This document shows, in pieces, positions 35,701 through 45,550 of a stretch of DNA of 64,000 bases. The notes below the pieces were generated by a model. It was not told the origin of the DNA. It ran no database searches and saw only the letters and a list, made by a program, of their open reading frames with translations. Made by a program: the position numbers and the translations under genes. This stretch comes from Arenicola marina (taxonomy: Eukaryota > Annelida > Polychaeta > Arenicolidae): the NCBI GenBank assembly GCA_964019135.1, contig OZ025260.1, forward strand, positions 24,484,254-24,548,253, in the 5' to 3' direction. Positions within the stretch are counted from its first letter, which is position 1. Every line of letters starts with the position of its first letter.

Positions 35701-36502
35701 AATAGTGATATCAAGACACAAAAGGCACTAATTCTTCCCCGGAAAATTAGCCAATCAAAATTTCAAGATGGTAATCCCGATACCTTTCGAACTGCTGCCA
35801 AACATAGAAATGCAATGAATGAAGACGTCGCTTGGGAGACATAGGAATCCAAAGACAATTTATACATATCGGCCACAGTTGTGTTCAAGATGGCGCCATG
35901 TTTACAGGATGGCCGCCATGTTTTCAAGATGGCCGCCATATTTTCAAGATGGCCGCCATGTTTTCAAGATGCCCTCCATGTTTTCAAGATGGCCGCCATG
36001 TTTTCAAGATGCCCTCCATGTTTTCAAGATGGCCGCCATGTTTTCAAAATGGCCGCCACCCATGTAACAGGAACACGAGGGTAGGGGGAGAGTGTAGAGA
36101 GTGGGCTATCGGGTGTGGGTAGGACTTGGGGGTATGGGGTAGGGCTGGGGTGGGGTGGAGTGGGTTTTTTGAGTGGGGGTATGATGTGTGGATGCACTGC
36201 CATAGATATAACCGCGTTCGCATTTTATCATTTTATCTTTTATCTTACCTCCGGAGACTGAACTCTGACTTTTCAAAGATGTACTTGATGCCGTGGAACG
36301 AGGTTCTCTCGACGAAGTTCATCCACGTTGCGAGACTGACCCTGATTTGACCTTGAAGCATCACACATTCGACATCTCCATTCTTCTCGGGCGTTTCCGA
36401 TATCATCGGCGGTGGTTTGTCCTTGACCATGTCACTGTCCGAACTATCTCCTAACCCGTCTGATCCAATAATCCCGGATAGCGAAGGCGACGAAGATGTC
36501 AT
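17457..36502 (-). CDS. Gene A: DEG/ENaC-family channel with giant extracellular insert (11 exons)
   Basis: DEG/ENaC proteins form trimeric sodium-permeable plasma-membrane channels, here probably gated by a ligand or proton as in ASICs. Exons, 5' to 3' on the minus strand: 36502-36249, 35025-34858, 34073-34006, 32396-32297, 31833-31709, 31313-31231, 30618-30520, 28592-28454, 27041-26985, 23908-22151, 17706-17457. All introns are GT-AG. The start ATG at 36502 is preceded by an in-frame TAA, and exon 1 ends in the gating motif region SFHGIKYIF. Exon 2 encodes TM1, exon 5 CSWGGLPC, exon 8 the PYGEC and CGC cysteines, exon 11 TM2 with GGFLGLLLGAS. The length is about 1033 residues versus the usual 500-700, because of exon 10. 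The exons sum to 3101 bases, one short of a codon multiple; a frame break near 23030 in exon 10 accounts for this. Either the gene is newly disabled or the assembly has a one-base error. Confidence 0.88.
17998..18180. repeat. About 20-base tandem repeat (AAGTTGACAAAAATTAATT)
   Basis: Eight to nine imperfect units with the core TTAAGTTGACA, in intron 10 of gene A. Confidence 0.8.
18450..19100 (+). mobile_element. Element R (TAGGGCTGTAC family), truncated copy with a SINE inside
   Basis: Starts TAGGGCTGTAC and follows copy 39245-40554 through TCTTAGAACGAGTGCG, TAGTCAACGTTTGAGTG, TAATGCATGTGGTCCG and GTCCTCRCCTGCTCAGTCCA, then loses similarity near 19100. It is a non-coding DNA-transposon-like repeat lying in intron 10 of gene A. 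A SINE splits it at TAGTCAACGTTTGA. Confidence 0.75.
18595..18846 (-). mobile_element. tRNA-derived SINE with 14-base target-site duplication
   Basis: On the minus strand it begins GGGCCGGCGCGATAGCTCAG (tRNA-like A box) with a B-box-like GGTGGTTCACGCC about 80 bases on. It has a unique body and ends in an (AACC)n tail (18595-18606 on the plus strand). The 14 bases TAGTCAACGTTTGA occur on both sides (18581-18594 and 18847-18860), and the uninterrupted site is visible at about 39379-39392. Confidence 0.85.
19464..19499. promoter_or_regulatory. Near-palindrome with two CRE-like sites
   Basis: TTGTGACGTCAACATGT is followed after a few bases by AACATGACGTCACAA, its near reverse complement. Each arm holds a TGACGTCA-type CREB/ATF consensus. 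The site lies inside intron 10 of gene A. A regulatory role is only a possibility. Confidence 0.35.
20189..20259 (+). repeat. tRNA-like sequence, probable SINE head or tRNA pseudogene
   Basis: GTAGCTCAGTCGGTAGAGC is a good D-arm and GGGCGTTCAATTCCCGAG looks like a T-arm. The anticodon stem and acceptor stem do not pair, and the T-stem has a mismatch, so I do not call a functional tRNA. Confidence 0.45.
22151..23908 (-). CDS. Gene A exon 10: giant extracellular exon, one apparent frame break
   Basis: Acceptor GTTGCAG, donor TTCGT|GTGAGT, 1758 bases. It opens with NISRKAADVSMCPIPC and ends its conserved part at LSYALLSKFN, the last normal palm strand of DEG/ENaC. It then adds about 550 residues with no family match, including Asn-X-Ser/Thr sites (NVT, NDTS, NFT) and predicted helical stretches (DAALNYFSRM, LRAYRQHRM). 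Gene C has the same exon, better than half identical over much of its length. The frame that is open at the start and the frame open to the end meet near 23030, where one base appears missing relative to gene C. Confidence 0.85.
25003..25042. repeat. TATAA microsatellite
   Basis: About eight units of ATATA/TATAA in intron 9 of gene A. A short run of the same kind is at 35218-35240. Confidence 0.9.
26110..26285. repeat. Imperfect tandem and palindromic repeat of GACACAGTGACTGTGTC
   Basis: Repeated, self-complementary GACACAGTGACTGTGTCTG units with variable spacers, in intron 9 of gene A. Confidence 0.75.
27516..27915. mobile_element. LINE fragments in inverted arrangement
   Basis: 27516-27678 and 27757-27915 are about 160-base inverted copies around a 78-base spacer. 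The right copy (minus strand) reads GCRQEDTLSPYLFILSIES and later KEFKLGQSADD, a non-LTR reverse transcriptase motif pair; the canonical form is QGDPLSPYLF and Y/A-A-D-D. The left copy (plus strand) has SANDT where the right has SADDT. They lie in intron 8 of gene A. Neither is intact. Confidence 0.75.
27757..28150 (-). mobile_element. Non-LTR retrotransposon (LINE) RT fragment
   Basis: On the minus strand, FLKGRFIGENARLVYDIMY is followed further on by the GCRQEDTLSPYLF segment. This is the order found in LINE reverse transcriptases (fingers, then palm). The reading frame is interrupted and part of the palm between the two motifs is missing, so it is a dead 5'-truncated copy. Confidence 0.7.
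28870..30519 (-). repeat. 65-base minisatellite that copies the gene A exon 7 splice donor (26 donor sites)
   Basis: Starts at the exon 7 donor (exon ends at 30520). Each unit, read on the minus strand, is intron start GTAGGTTCACAACTATCACC, then ATGGCGTCAG, then the exon end ACACCCACACCCTGG...GACAGGAG. The marker GATAG occurs first at 28878 and last at 30503, a distance of 1625, which is exactly 25 x 65. Units differ by substitutions only. Every unit keeps a GAG|GTAGGT-like donor and most an upstream CAG. The same array is found in gene C at 51818-52640. Confidence 0.95.
34160..34592. repeat. About 24-base minisatellite (AGATCAGCTTAGATCCAGACCG)
   Basis: Around 18 imperfect units in intron 2 of gene A. 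The open minus-strand frame across it (RSGSKLICRS-type) is a by-product of the 24-base period. Confidence 0.9.
34858..35025 (-). CDS. Gene A exon 2: first transmembrane segment
   Basis: 168 bases between TTCTAG and CAG|GTGAGC. It encodes ILWLVCVLTAVGLFV (TM1), then the start of the ectodomain with FPSVTLCNQNAFR, the conserved first palm strand and first Cys of DEG/ENaC. It has the same length and phase as gene C exon 2. Confidence 0.92.
35885..36062. repeat. 20-base tandem array of YY1-like sites
   Basis: Nine units of CAAGATGGCCGCCATGTTTT, two of them with GCCCTCC in place of GGCCGCC. AAGATGGC and its complement GCCGCCATNTT fit the YY1 binding consensus. The array lies in intron 1 of gene A, about 190 bases downstream of exon 1. 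Confidence 0.85.
36249..36502 (-). CDS. Gene A exon 1: cytosolic N-terminus with His-Gly gating motif
   Basis: Starts ATGACATCTTCGTCGCC; an in-frame TAA lies six codons upstream. It encodes 84 residues of Ser/Pro-rich cytosolic tail ending in ERTSFHGIKYIFEKSEFSLR, in which HG is the conserved degenerin gating pair. Donor CGGAG|GTAAGA. Confidence 0.88.
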
Positions 36503-37540
36503 GATGATATCAAAGTGTTACATGTAGTTATATAACATAAGATAGTTTAAGATTAAGTGGGTAATGAAACTCAACGTCAAACAAATATAACTGGACCAGG
36601 TATGTGTTGTATGTACCTCACAATACATACGTTATAGATTGGCATCCAATGAGATATTTGTAGTCACCCAGCGATTTGCAGATCAATTGCAGACGAATCG
36701 GTGCAACCACCATATAAGTGTCACGCCCGGCGCCTAACCAATGATTCTCCAACCAACTTTCGTGTGACATCGTCGGGCGCCATCAGTGTAACCAATCAGA
36801 AGGGGAGTTACAAAATATATAACTCGCCATTGTCACCATTGTATGCTGTGCGACTACCAATGTTTTAGGTAGGGAAAAGATCCTTTGTCCTATAAGACGG
36901 ATTGAGATATGGCTTCGCTGTGTCTTTTTTGCCGCCACTCCCCGGATATGACCAAACAATACTCTGTGGCGCTAGTTGTTCATGAATATGAAACCATGGC
37001 AACCAAAATCTAACTTTCTGGTGACTAGTCTGCTATATTTTAGCAGAAAAAGAAGTTTCGTTTCGATCTGGAGATCGTTTCACATGCAGTGTACCTTGCA
37101 ACCAGTTCTTTCTTTTACGAAGCTCATTTGACCAGTGTCAAAAGCAAAATTCTGAGCTAAACGGCGGTTTGATTTCAATACCTAGACAATTCAATTGTAG
37201 CAAAAGTTACCCAGTAACCCAGTAGTATAGCAAAAGTAACCAGTAATATATATGCTAAGAATATTTTTGTGATGTATTGGTTCGCATTGAATGCATTCTC
37301 GTTTACAGTACGCATAAATAGTTAGTTAGTGACTACAAAATCCAGTAACACTGCTCATATCTGTTGACAGACAGGACATGAAGACTTTCGGTGTCGATTC
37401 TGATACCTAAGAGACCAGAATAATAAAATATAATTATAATAATATTAGTGGTATAAGCGCAAATATCCCAAAGTAACTCGAAAGACACCATTTATAACAA
37501 AATAATCTGCACATTCATCGTGAACTAGTAATGAGAAAAA
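36503..37540. other. 5' flank of gene A
   Basis: Moderately AT-rich, with no coding seen. It contains CCAATGATT and CCAATCAG boxes near 36740-36800 and ATATATAACTC near 36814, which could be promoter parts; I cannot place a transcription start. Confidence 0.35.
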
Positions 37541-37542
37541 TA

Positions 37543-37755
37543 ATTTTTGGTGAACTTGGAATGGGGTATTAGCCGACCGCCTGTGATCAAGGATTTTTAC
37601 TAATCGTGAACTGGGAATTTTAATATTAAATAAGCGCGAATCGGGAAATGGTTAATTTATATCATGTTCCTTCCTTCCTATGTATGCTGGGAGTTATCCT
37701 TTTTAATTTATCGTGACCTGGAAATAAAGAAATTTATTCTTCGTGATCTGGCAGC
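37543..37755 (+). repeat. Dispersed repeat E, copy 2
   Basis: Best-preserved copy of the TCGTGAACTGGGAATTT family; see 10511-10712. Followed by a C-rich tract. Confidence 0.7.
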
Positions 37756-38096
37756 ACGACTCACGCTTACCCACCTTCCCCCCACCCCGCCCCCACCCCC
37801 GTGGTAGATAGAGTGAGTCTAAATGTCCTGCTCCCTTTGACACCGTGTCTTAATGGGGAAGACACGCATTTGTCTCTTCCTGATACGTACTGAATTACCC
37901 ATGTCCCACTATCCTATTCTGGTTGTCCTTGAGACCCCATACACTGACAAGGTTCCTGTCCCCAGGAACTGTATTGAGGGATTTTAGCGACCAGTTAAGG
38001 CCCCAGTTTGGTGTCCGTTTCTGACAGATGTGTACTTCGCCTCAACCTGTCAACCAAGCTATTTTTTCCCTATGGTCCATTTCACGTGCATAGTTT

Positions 38097-38177
38097 AGCC
38101 GGCTATGGGGGTTAGTCGGCTAAAATTGCCCATCATTTACATGGTAACTTTAGCCGACTAAGCCCCTTAGTCAGCTA
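38097..38177. repeat. Imperfect palindrome, about 29-base arms
   Basis: TAGCCGGCTA...TTAGTCGGCTAAA is mirrored by TTTAGCCGACTAA...TTAGTCAGCTA around a 23-base loop. Possibly a short MITE. Confidence 0.5.
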
Positions 38178-38691
38178 GGTCGGGTCCTATTTAACATTAC
38201 ACCACCGGGCCAGTGCCGGGCCAGTGCGGGGCCAGTGCCGCATGGCCGGGGCCCCCGACGCCGGTCTTGTGATGGCATCCAGCACTGATCCGATACCGGC
38301 GTGCAAATTGGCGCAATTACACTAGCCCGATGCTGGCTGGCCAGAGCGAAATCGACGCTTGCCAGCACTGGCCGGATGCCGTCCTCCACCATAGATCGTC
38401 AAAGACCCAGCGCAGGCTAGCTTAAACTCACCCGAATTTTATCAGCACATATAGCGATGTAACATAATTTAATGGTCGTTTGACGTTTATTGATCTGAGC
38501 ATCGGTGATGCAGTCTGCGAAAAAGGTTACGAAAATACATGCTACGCGCGTTGTATTTCACAGGCGTCTGGTCAAATTACTGCTTTCTTGCTGCAGCCTC
38601 TTTGAAGTAGCCAACATAATGCCCCTAAAGAATTAGGGACCATAGTCAAACCTGAAACTGAGACTGTTGCTGACCGTCTGTCTCGCTCTGT

Positions 38692-38904
38692 GTCTTGTCA
38701 CTTTTCACTTCCGGCTGTCAGTGTGACAATTCGGTTTCCGATGCCATTCACCACATAGTTGTAAAATGAAGTACGCGATCAGATTATATGGGATTACACT
38801 AAGCAATTATAGTCACAGATAATGTCAGTGACAGTCTATTTTCAAAAATCAGTAACATAAACACACCGAACTGTCACATTCCGAGTGAAAAGTGACAAGA
38901 TGGC
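38692..38904. mobile_element. MITE-like element with about 40-base terminal inverted repeats
   Basis: The left end TCTTGTCACTTTTCACTTCC...TGTGACAATTCGGT is matched in reverse complement by the right end (38866-38903). The interior has no coding. Confidence 0.6.
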
Positions 38905-39244
38905 GTCTAAAGTGAAGCGAAGTGAACAGTCGGATTTGCTTCAACCTCAAACGAAATTCCAAAAGAGGTAGCGGCGCAATATCAAACACAAATTTTCATA
39001 TGTACCTCAGGTCGATTAAAACTAATGATATTTGATAATTTGAGGATGTCAAACGTTCAGTTTGAGGCACTTTCTATCTGGAGAATAGCCACACTTTCCG
39101 TAAACCACTACAGCGCCAATTTGTGTTATGATCATATTCCGCTTCAAGTGCACGCGCTTGCCATCGCTCGCCCGACATCAGCCCAGCACATGAGCATCAG
39201 CCAGCACCGGGCCGGTGATGTCATATTTACTGGGGTGGAGTCTG

Positions 39245-40554
39245 TAGGGCTGTACAATTCGCGCAGGTTCTATTTCCGGTTTGGGTCTTTTGGGAACCAA
39301 CAAAAAAACACGTGCTCTTAGAACGAGTGCGCATCATGTTGGTGCCTTGCTACAGCTGCGTGACGCCCACTCATTGTAGTCAACGTTTGAGTGTTGGGAA
39401 CCGGCCGGTTGCACGGTTTGGGCGTGAAGAATCGAGTGGGTGTGAAACTATTTTTGCTTGCTTTTGTCGAGGCATTGCTAACTATAAAATTATAATATAG
39501 GTAAAGATAAGACATTTATCTCTCGATAATGCATGTGGTCCGTTCGATGAAACTGTTGGAAGTGTTGTATTTTGAGGCAAATCATCGATGTTTACATTTC
39601 TGCGACAAACGGAGCACCATTGTCCTCACTCTGCCGGCAGAGGGTGCTCGTTTCTCACATCACCTCTGCCCCACGTGACCGCCAACCTCACAGTTGACCC
39701 CAACGGTCCTGGGGTCACGAATGGTTTTAGAGTGTTTTTTAGACTGAATATTGAATTTTCGATGCAGAATTTGAAAAATATATACATTTCGTTGTCGAAT
39801 GATCACAATGGAAGAGTTAAGTGAAAAAATATTTCAAAATAGCACGGGGTCAAAGTTCGAAACGCTACACGCCTTTGACCTCGTCCGCACTCGAAAATAT
39901 AGCTCGAAAGTAGCACGGCTTTAAATTAATCAAAGTCAAATGCATTCGTCCGGTATGGTACCAGTGGCACAGTAAATGCTAAACAGTGGTGCATTCTATG
40001 CCAAACTGCGAATTTATCTTCGATTAGATTGATTTCAATTTTCCCATATGAAGGACAATTCTGATGGTTAAGTTTGACGTGGGGCAGAGAGACTATGGCG
40101 TAAGCGTAACGCCCTCTGCCGGGAGATCGCATTGTCCTCACCTGCTCAGTCCATATAAGGAGCGTTGTTACGTAACCATAGATACCGCGCGCAGGCATGC
40201 GAGTCATGATGATTATTACGTCATACGACATGGAAAACCCCGCGCAGCACATTAGATCGCCTGACACTGACAGTCACTCATGAGACAACTGCATTCTGGT
40301 TTATCAACTGTCTAACCGCACATATATTAGATACACCTACTCGGATGGTTATAATTCTGATATGCACGAAACTTCAGTGGTTAGTTGTGCATCCAAGGAC
40401 AGCTTAGGCCGATCTTGCCTGTCAAGCGTGTGAAGGCGAACAACCGGAATGTAGGCAGCAAGTACAGGCCGTTGAGGCTACGCATTGACGTAGAGCATAA
40501 GTATGCCTGTCTCGTGGGGTCTCGATAAAATCCCGAAGTGACTGCACAGCCCTA
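39245..40554 (+). mobile_element. Element R, full-length copy (interrupted by element N)
   Basis: Begins TAGGGCTGTACA and ends TGCACAGCCCTA, giving short terminal inverted repeats GGGCTGT flanked by TA. Without the 500-base nested insert it is about 800 bases, matching copy 40737-41533 in reverse orientation. It is non-coding; a non-autonomous DNA transposon with TA target is likely. Confidence 0.8.
39630..40129 (+). mobile_element. Element N, 500-base insert inside element R
   Basis: Flanked by a 12-base duplication CATTGTCCTCAC (39618-39629 and 40130-40141). The empty site is seen in the R copy 40737-41533. The ends CCGGCAGAGGGTG and the reverse complement of GCCCTCTGCCGG form short inverted repeats. 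It is non-coding. A related copy lies at 49448-50098. Confidence 0.8.
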
Positions 40555-40736
40555 TGGCTATGGAGTGGTCAGGTGTCAAGGAGTATCTTCGAGTTGATCC
40601 AGGTCACTGTGTGACTGTTCTTGGCAAAGTTGACGTGATAGTTCCTGTAACCACCGAGATTTCCCCTGGTTGAAGAAAGTAACCCAGATAGCACAACGAC
40701 GGTGGGCCATCGTTGGGCCAACGTCGGCCGCTACAT

Positions 40737-41533
40737 AGGGCTGTACCGTCACTTCGGGATCTTATCGAGACCCCACGAGACGGGATACCTATGCTCCGCG
40801 TCAATGCCTAGCATCAACGGCCTGTACGTGCTACCTACCTTCCGGTTGTTTGCCTTCACTCGCCTCACACATAAGATCGGCTAAAGCTGTCCTTGGAAGC
40901 ACAACTAACCACTGAAGTTCTGGCAATATCAGAATTATAACCATCCGAGTAGATTTATGTAATGTATGAGCGGTTGGGCAGTTGATAAACCAGAATGCGG
41001 TTGTCTCATGAGTGACTGTCAGCGTCAGGCGATCTAATGTGCTGCGCGGGGTTTTCCATGTCGTATGACGGAATAATCATCATGACGCGCGTGTCTGCGC
41101 GCGGTATCTATGGTTATGTAACAACGCTCCTTATATGGACTGCGCAGGTTAGGACAATGGTGCTCCGTTTGTCGTAGAACTGTAAACATCGATCATTTGG
41201 CTCAAAATACAACGCTTTCAACAGTCTCATCGAACGAACCACATGCATTATGGAGAGATAAATGTCTTATCTTTCACTATATTATAATTTTATAGTAGAC
41301 AATGCCTGGACCAAAGCAAACAAAAAATAGTTTCACACCCACCCGATTCTTTACGCCCAAACCGCGCAGCTGGCCGGTTCCCAACACCCAAACGTTGACT
41401 ACAATGAATGCGCGTCACGCAGTTGCAGCAAGGCACCAGCGTGATGCGCACTCGTTCTAAGAGCACGTGTTTTTTTGTTGGTCCCCAAAAGACCTAAACC
41501 AGAAATAGAACCCGCGAGAACTATACAGCCCTA
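40737..41533 (-). mobile_element. Element R, inverted full-length copy
   Basis: Reverse-complement counterpart of 39245-40554 without the N insert. It ends TAGGGCTGTACC and ACAGCCCTA. Together with the first copy it makes an inverted pair with a 182-base spacer. Confidence 0.8.
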
Positions 41534-42212
41534 TTGGTCCACCGTTACCGGGGGAATGTGGTGGGGGCGGGGAGGCTGCGTGCGTGTGTGGATGCACGAA
41601 TGCATGTATGTCTTTTCTGGGGGGGGGGGGGACGCGAAATAAGATCAGCATGAGTCAGAGGCCCGTGGGCACTGTTTTACGAATCCGGTGCTTGGGTTCC
41701 GCGGGTGCCTGAGGCCCCCCCCCCGTCACCCCCGGGTCAGAGGGTGTATGCCCACAAAAGGTGATTGCCGAGCGCCATATCCTTATATATCCGGCGTTCC
41801 GCATGGCTGGCTATTAATTAAGCGACACCTCGCACTCACAAGTTATTTACAGTGTTGGCTTTCACAATCAGTTAGGTATTTGTTAGCGCTTACTTTGTAA
41901 CGTTATGGCAGCCGGCGCCGTTGCTATGACCTCTATCAGCTTCCTGACGTTTTTGTTTGGCGCGGCCTGCGTCCATCGTTGCACGACTACTGGCCTAGTG
42001 CACGTGCACCATGGGCAGGTAGCAGCAAGCAGCATCAGGGTCACCGTGACCTCGTGGGCGTGGGCGAATTGTAAGGTCCCCTGATTTGTTTATTGGTACG
42101 GATTGTGTTCTGCACAGTAGGGTGGCCGCATACAGTTCCCTATCCCCAGCCGACATGTTCCATCCCAAACTTTGCATTATAGGGTGAATTATGTTATACA
42201 TGGTGCACATAT

Positions 42213-42260
42213 TCATGTATATATATATATATGTGTATATGTATGTATGTATGTATGTAG
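42213..42260. repeat. TA/TATG microsatellite
   Basis: ATATATATATATATG then GTATGTATGTATGTATG. Confidence 0.9.
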
Positions 42261-42404
42261 TAATTTCACATTATGACCCCGAAATCAACCAGTTGCTGCG
42301 ACAGACCATTATGTTAAGGTGGACCAAACCGTTATTCGAGAAAAAGACATGTGTTCCATATGTCTTCCATTATAATCTAATTGCATATCATGCCATCATT
42401 AGCC

Positions 42405-43190
42405 CTAAACAATGAGGTCCTGACAGTGGATCTCGCCATTAGCCACACAGTATGAGGTCCTGACAGTGGATCCTGCCATTAGCCACACGGTATGACGTCC
42501 TGACAGTGGATCCTGCCATTAGCTATACACAATGACGTCCTGACAGTGGATCCGGCCATTAACAATAGACAATGACGTCCTGACAGTGGATCCTGCCATT
42601 AGCTACACAGTATGAGGTCCTGACAGTGGATCCTGCCATTAGCTACACAGTATGACACCCTGACAGTGGATCCTGCCATTAGCCATACACAATGACGTCC
42701 TGACAGTGGATCCTGCCATTAAATATACACAATGACGTCCTGACAGTGGATCCTGCCATTAGCCATACACAATGAGGTTCTGACAGTGGATCCTGCCATT
42801 AGCCATACACAATTAGGTCCTGGCAGTGGATCCTGCCATTAGCCATACACAATGAGGTCCTGACAGTGGATCCTGCCATTAGCCATACACAATGATTTCC
42901 TGACAGTAGATCCTGCCATTAGCCATAGACAATGAGGTCCTGACAGTGGATCCTGCCCTTTGCCATACACAATGAGGTCCTGGCTGTGGATCTCGCCATT
43001 AGCCATACACAATGAGGTTCTGACAGTGGATCCTGCCATTAGTCCTACACAATGAGGTCCTGACAGTAGATCCTGCCCTTTGCCATACACAATGAGGTCC
43101 TGGCTGTGGATCCTGCCATTAGCCATACACAATGGGGTCCTGACTGTGGATCCTGCCATTAGCCATACGCAATGAGGTTCTGACGAATGA
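42405..43190. repeat. 40-base satellite with a GGATCC in most units
   Basis: About 19 units of CCTGACAGTGGATCCTGCCA + TTAGCCATACACAATGAGGT, with substitutions but constant length. Intergenic, between gene A and gene C. The minus-strand open frame is an artefact of the repeat. Confidence 0.93.
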
Positions 43191-43199
43191 GATTCTTCT

Positions 43200-45290
43200 G
43201 TAAATTATGTCATTGGCCGTACACAGTGCACAGCCAAACATTTGCGTCGAAGAGATTTATGATCAAGGCCACCTTCTTGGAGAACAAATTCGTAAAATTA
43301 CGTGTAAAATGTGCGCATTAAAACTAAATATTGAGGTCAAAACAGTCAAAGTAGTATTGGTTGGCGATTATCAGGTTTAATTGTTGTTCATGGTTATTAT
43401 AGGCATGCAGATAATTTAGTCGAATATTCAGATGAAATTTAAGTTTTGAGAAGAGAACAAACAGTACGGGACTCATTTGATGCTCATTCGTAGATTTTCG
43501 TCTTAACTTCGAGCCGCCTCTTCGATAAGCGCATGCCGTATATGCGTAAATTTGGGCCATATAATGGATCTTACATTTTCGGATGGATGTAATCGCTCCA
43601 AACAAAACATTCTAATTTCCCAATGCAAATAATTTGGGGACCAGCAGACAAGTAGGTGAAAACAATTTAGTTGTTTGCGTCCCTACCAGACACATTGATA
43701 TTCGGTGTCATAAATATAAGAGAGCAAGCTATGTCATGTTTATGCCTATTACCTACGCTGGATAAGTTCCACCTGCCTTCTCTTCCAGCCCCCTCGTCCC
43801 GGCTTCCGTTATGCATGAATAACCGATCAGGTCTTTCACTCGTAGATCTAAATCGATGTTCACAAATGGAAATGGAATCGGAACATAATCATAAGGAAGA
43901 CATCTCTCAGACGCTTCCCAACCGCACGTACATTGACCATACATTGAGTCGCGCGGAGCGGGTACGCTGATCTGGTCGGCGCATTTCTTTGGGCCAGGTT
44001 CGGTATCCCGCCCGGGACCCGCAACACGTGACAAGGAACTTCGGTGTGTGAATATATGGATATGCCTATTCTTACTAATGAAATGCACACACCGTTCACA
44101 TCCGGTGCACGTAAGGGCACTGGAACTATTATCACCTTTCAATCAGCCGCCATCTTTCCCCGAATGTCCCGTGCTGTTTTATGCGGGGCACCCATACCCG
44201 GGTGAAAGTGGCGGGCGGTTTACAGATGCGTAATGTGCGTATTCGGGTTACCGCAGGGATATACCGAGCTACCAAAGAAATGCGCCCGGTGAGACACACT
44301 CAAACCGGCTCATCTTGTGACGTCACAAGTCTTTGCTCTAGGCGGGGGGTTTGGAATGAATCTTTTGTTGCTTGAGCTTATGTTATTAACATTGACGGCA
44401 TTGGTGATATTGTAAACCGATTCTACCCAATAAATGGCTTAAGTAACCACAAGGAAGTGTATATCTGGATTTGGTTTCGTAACAAATCTTCCCCCAGAAG
44501 CTTCATGCATAGACGTCAGTGATGTTAAATACGCTAGAAATTAAGCACAAAATTACATTGTTGGGGGACTGGTATGAATAATTTACCCTGAAGCAGAACA
44601 TTCGTGCATTAATTGGTAGTGCTACGCCCGGCTTTGCGTATGGAAGTGAATGTGTGGGTACGTGGAGGGTCGGCTGGCGGGTAGGAGATGGCGGGGCGGA
44701 ACAATGGCAGACTTTCTGCCCAGTGGCGTGAAACCTTATATTATTGTGTGGCATACATATAAAAGGCGACAAATCTATAAACCAATGCCAGCCAACGGTA
44801 CAATCACGATAATAGCATCAATGCGTATTATTCTGTTACATCGTTTCCGATTGGTTCAAGCCCATTGGTCATATGACAGACCGCCACTCCAGCGCCGACG
44901 GCGACCTTGGGTGTCTCCAACGGACAGAGGTAGCTCTGGCACCTTCGCCGTCGGTCGCCGTCGGTCACGTATGCGGTCAATATGAGAGGCGGGGACCACT
45001 TGGATAAACATGGGTCCGTGCTTACTTCATGGGGCGGTTGAGTTTTCCTTCCACGGACGAGATCCATACATAAAAGACACGAAGGAATTATTTTTTTAGC
45101 TTAGATGTATCTTGTCGACCAATTGTCTTTTCAGGGCCACCAATCACGTCGCAATATGGATATAGCATATAGCGTTTCATACTTTCAACTATTCACTTCG
45201 GCTTTTATTTTTAAGGATATTGTTTTAACTTTGATGCATGGTTTATAGTTCTTCAGGTTCCAATGTGATCGTCATGCAAATATGGCGGCC
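43200..45290. other. No gene recognised
   Basis: Short open frames only (43324-43605, 43671-43970, 43753-44142, 44650-44985). None shows known motifs and they overlap each other on both strands. A TGACGTCA site is at about 44318. Confidence 0.4.
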
Positions 45291-45295
45291 ATCAG

Positions 45296-45541
45296 CCGTC
45301 GACAGTGGCCTTGAAACCGGTTGGACCACTATAATCTGCCAACATTGTTTTTGAAGCCGGTTTGACTACTGTCAACCACCAGTCAACATTGTTGTTGAAG
45401 CCGGTTGGACCAATATAAGCTGTCAACATTGTTTTTGAAGCCGGTTTGACCACCATCAGCCGTCAAAATTGCTGACTGGTCTTGCAGCTGGTTTGGCCAC
45501 TAACAACCGTCAACATTGGTCTTAAAGCCGGCTTAATCACC
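45296..45541. repeat. Tandem repeat of about 50 bases (CCGTCAACATTG...GAAGCCGGTTTGACCAC)
   Basis: Five imperfect units directly upstream of the gene C start codon. The frame of exon 1 runs back into the last unit (a Met codon at 45482), which is why I prefer the later ATG at 45551. Confidence 0.75.
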
Positions 45542-45550
45542 TCATGCAAG

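Noticed and set aside
35819-36122. Three overlapping frames rich in FQDGRH/FSRWPP
   Set aside because: Open only because the 20-base repeat has no stops; better explained as a DNA-level repeat.
38171-38392. 73-codon minus-strand frame in a GC-rich stretch
   Set aside because: Made of CCGGGCCAGTGC-type short repeats; no motif and no splice sites.
42839-43159. 106-codon minus-strand frame in the 40-base satellite
   Set aside because: A by-product of the repeat period; there is no start or splice context.
45482-45550. Earlier start codon for gene C
   Set aside because: The added 23 residues come from the upstream tandem repeat and have no match in gene A; still possible.
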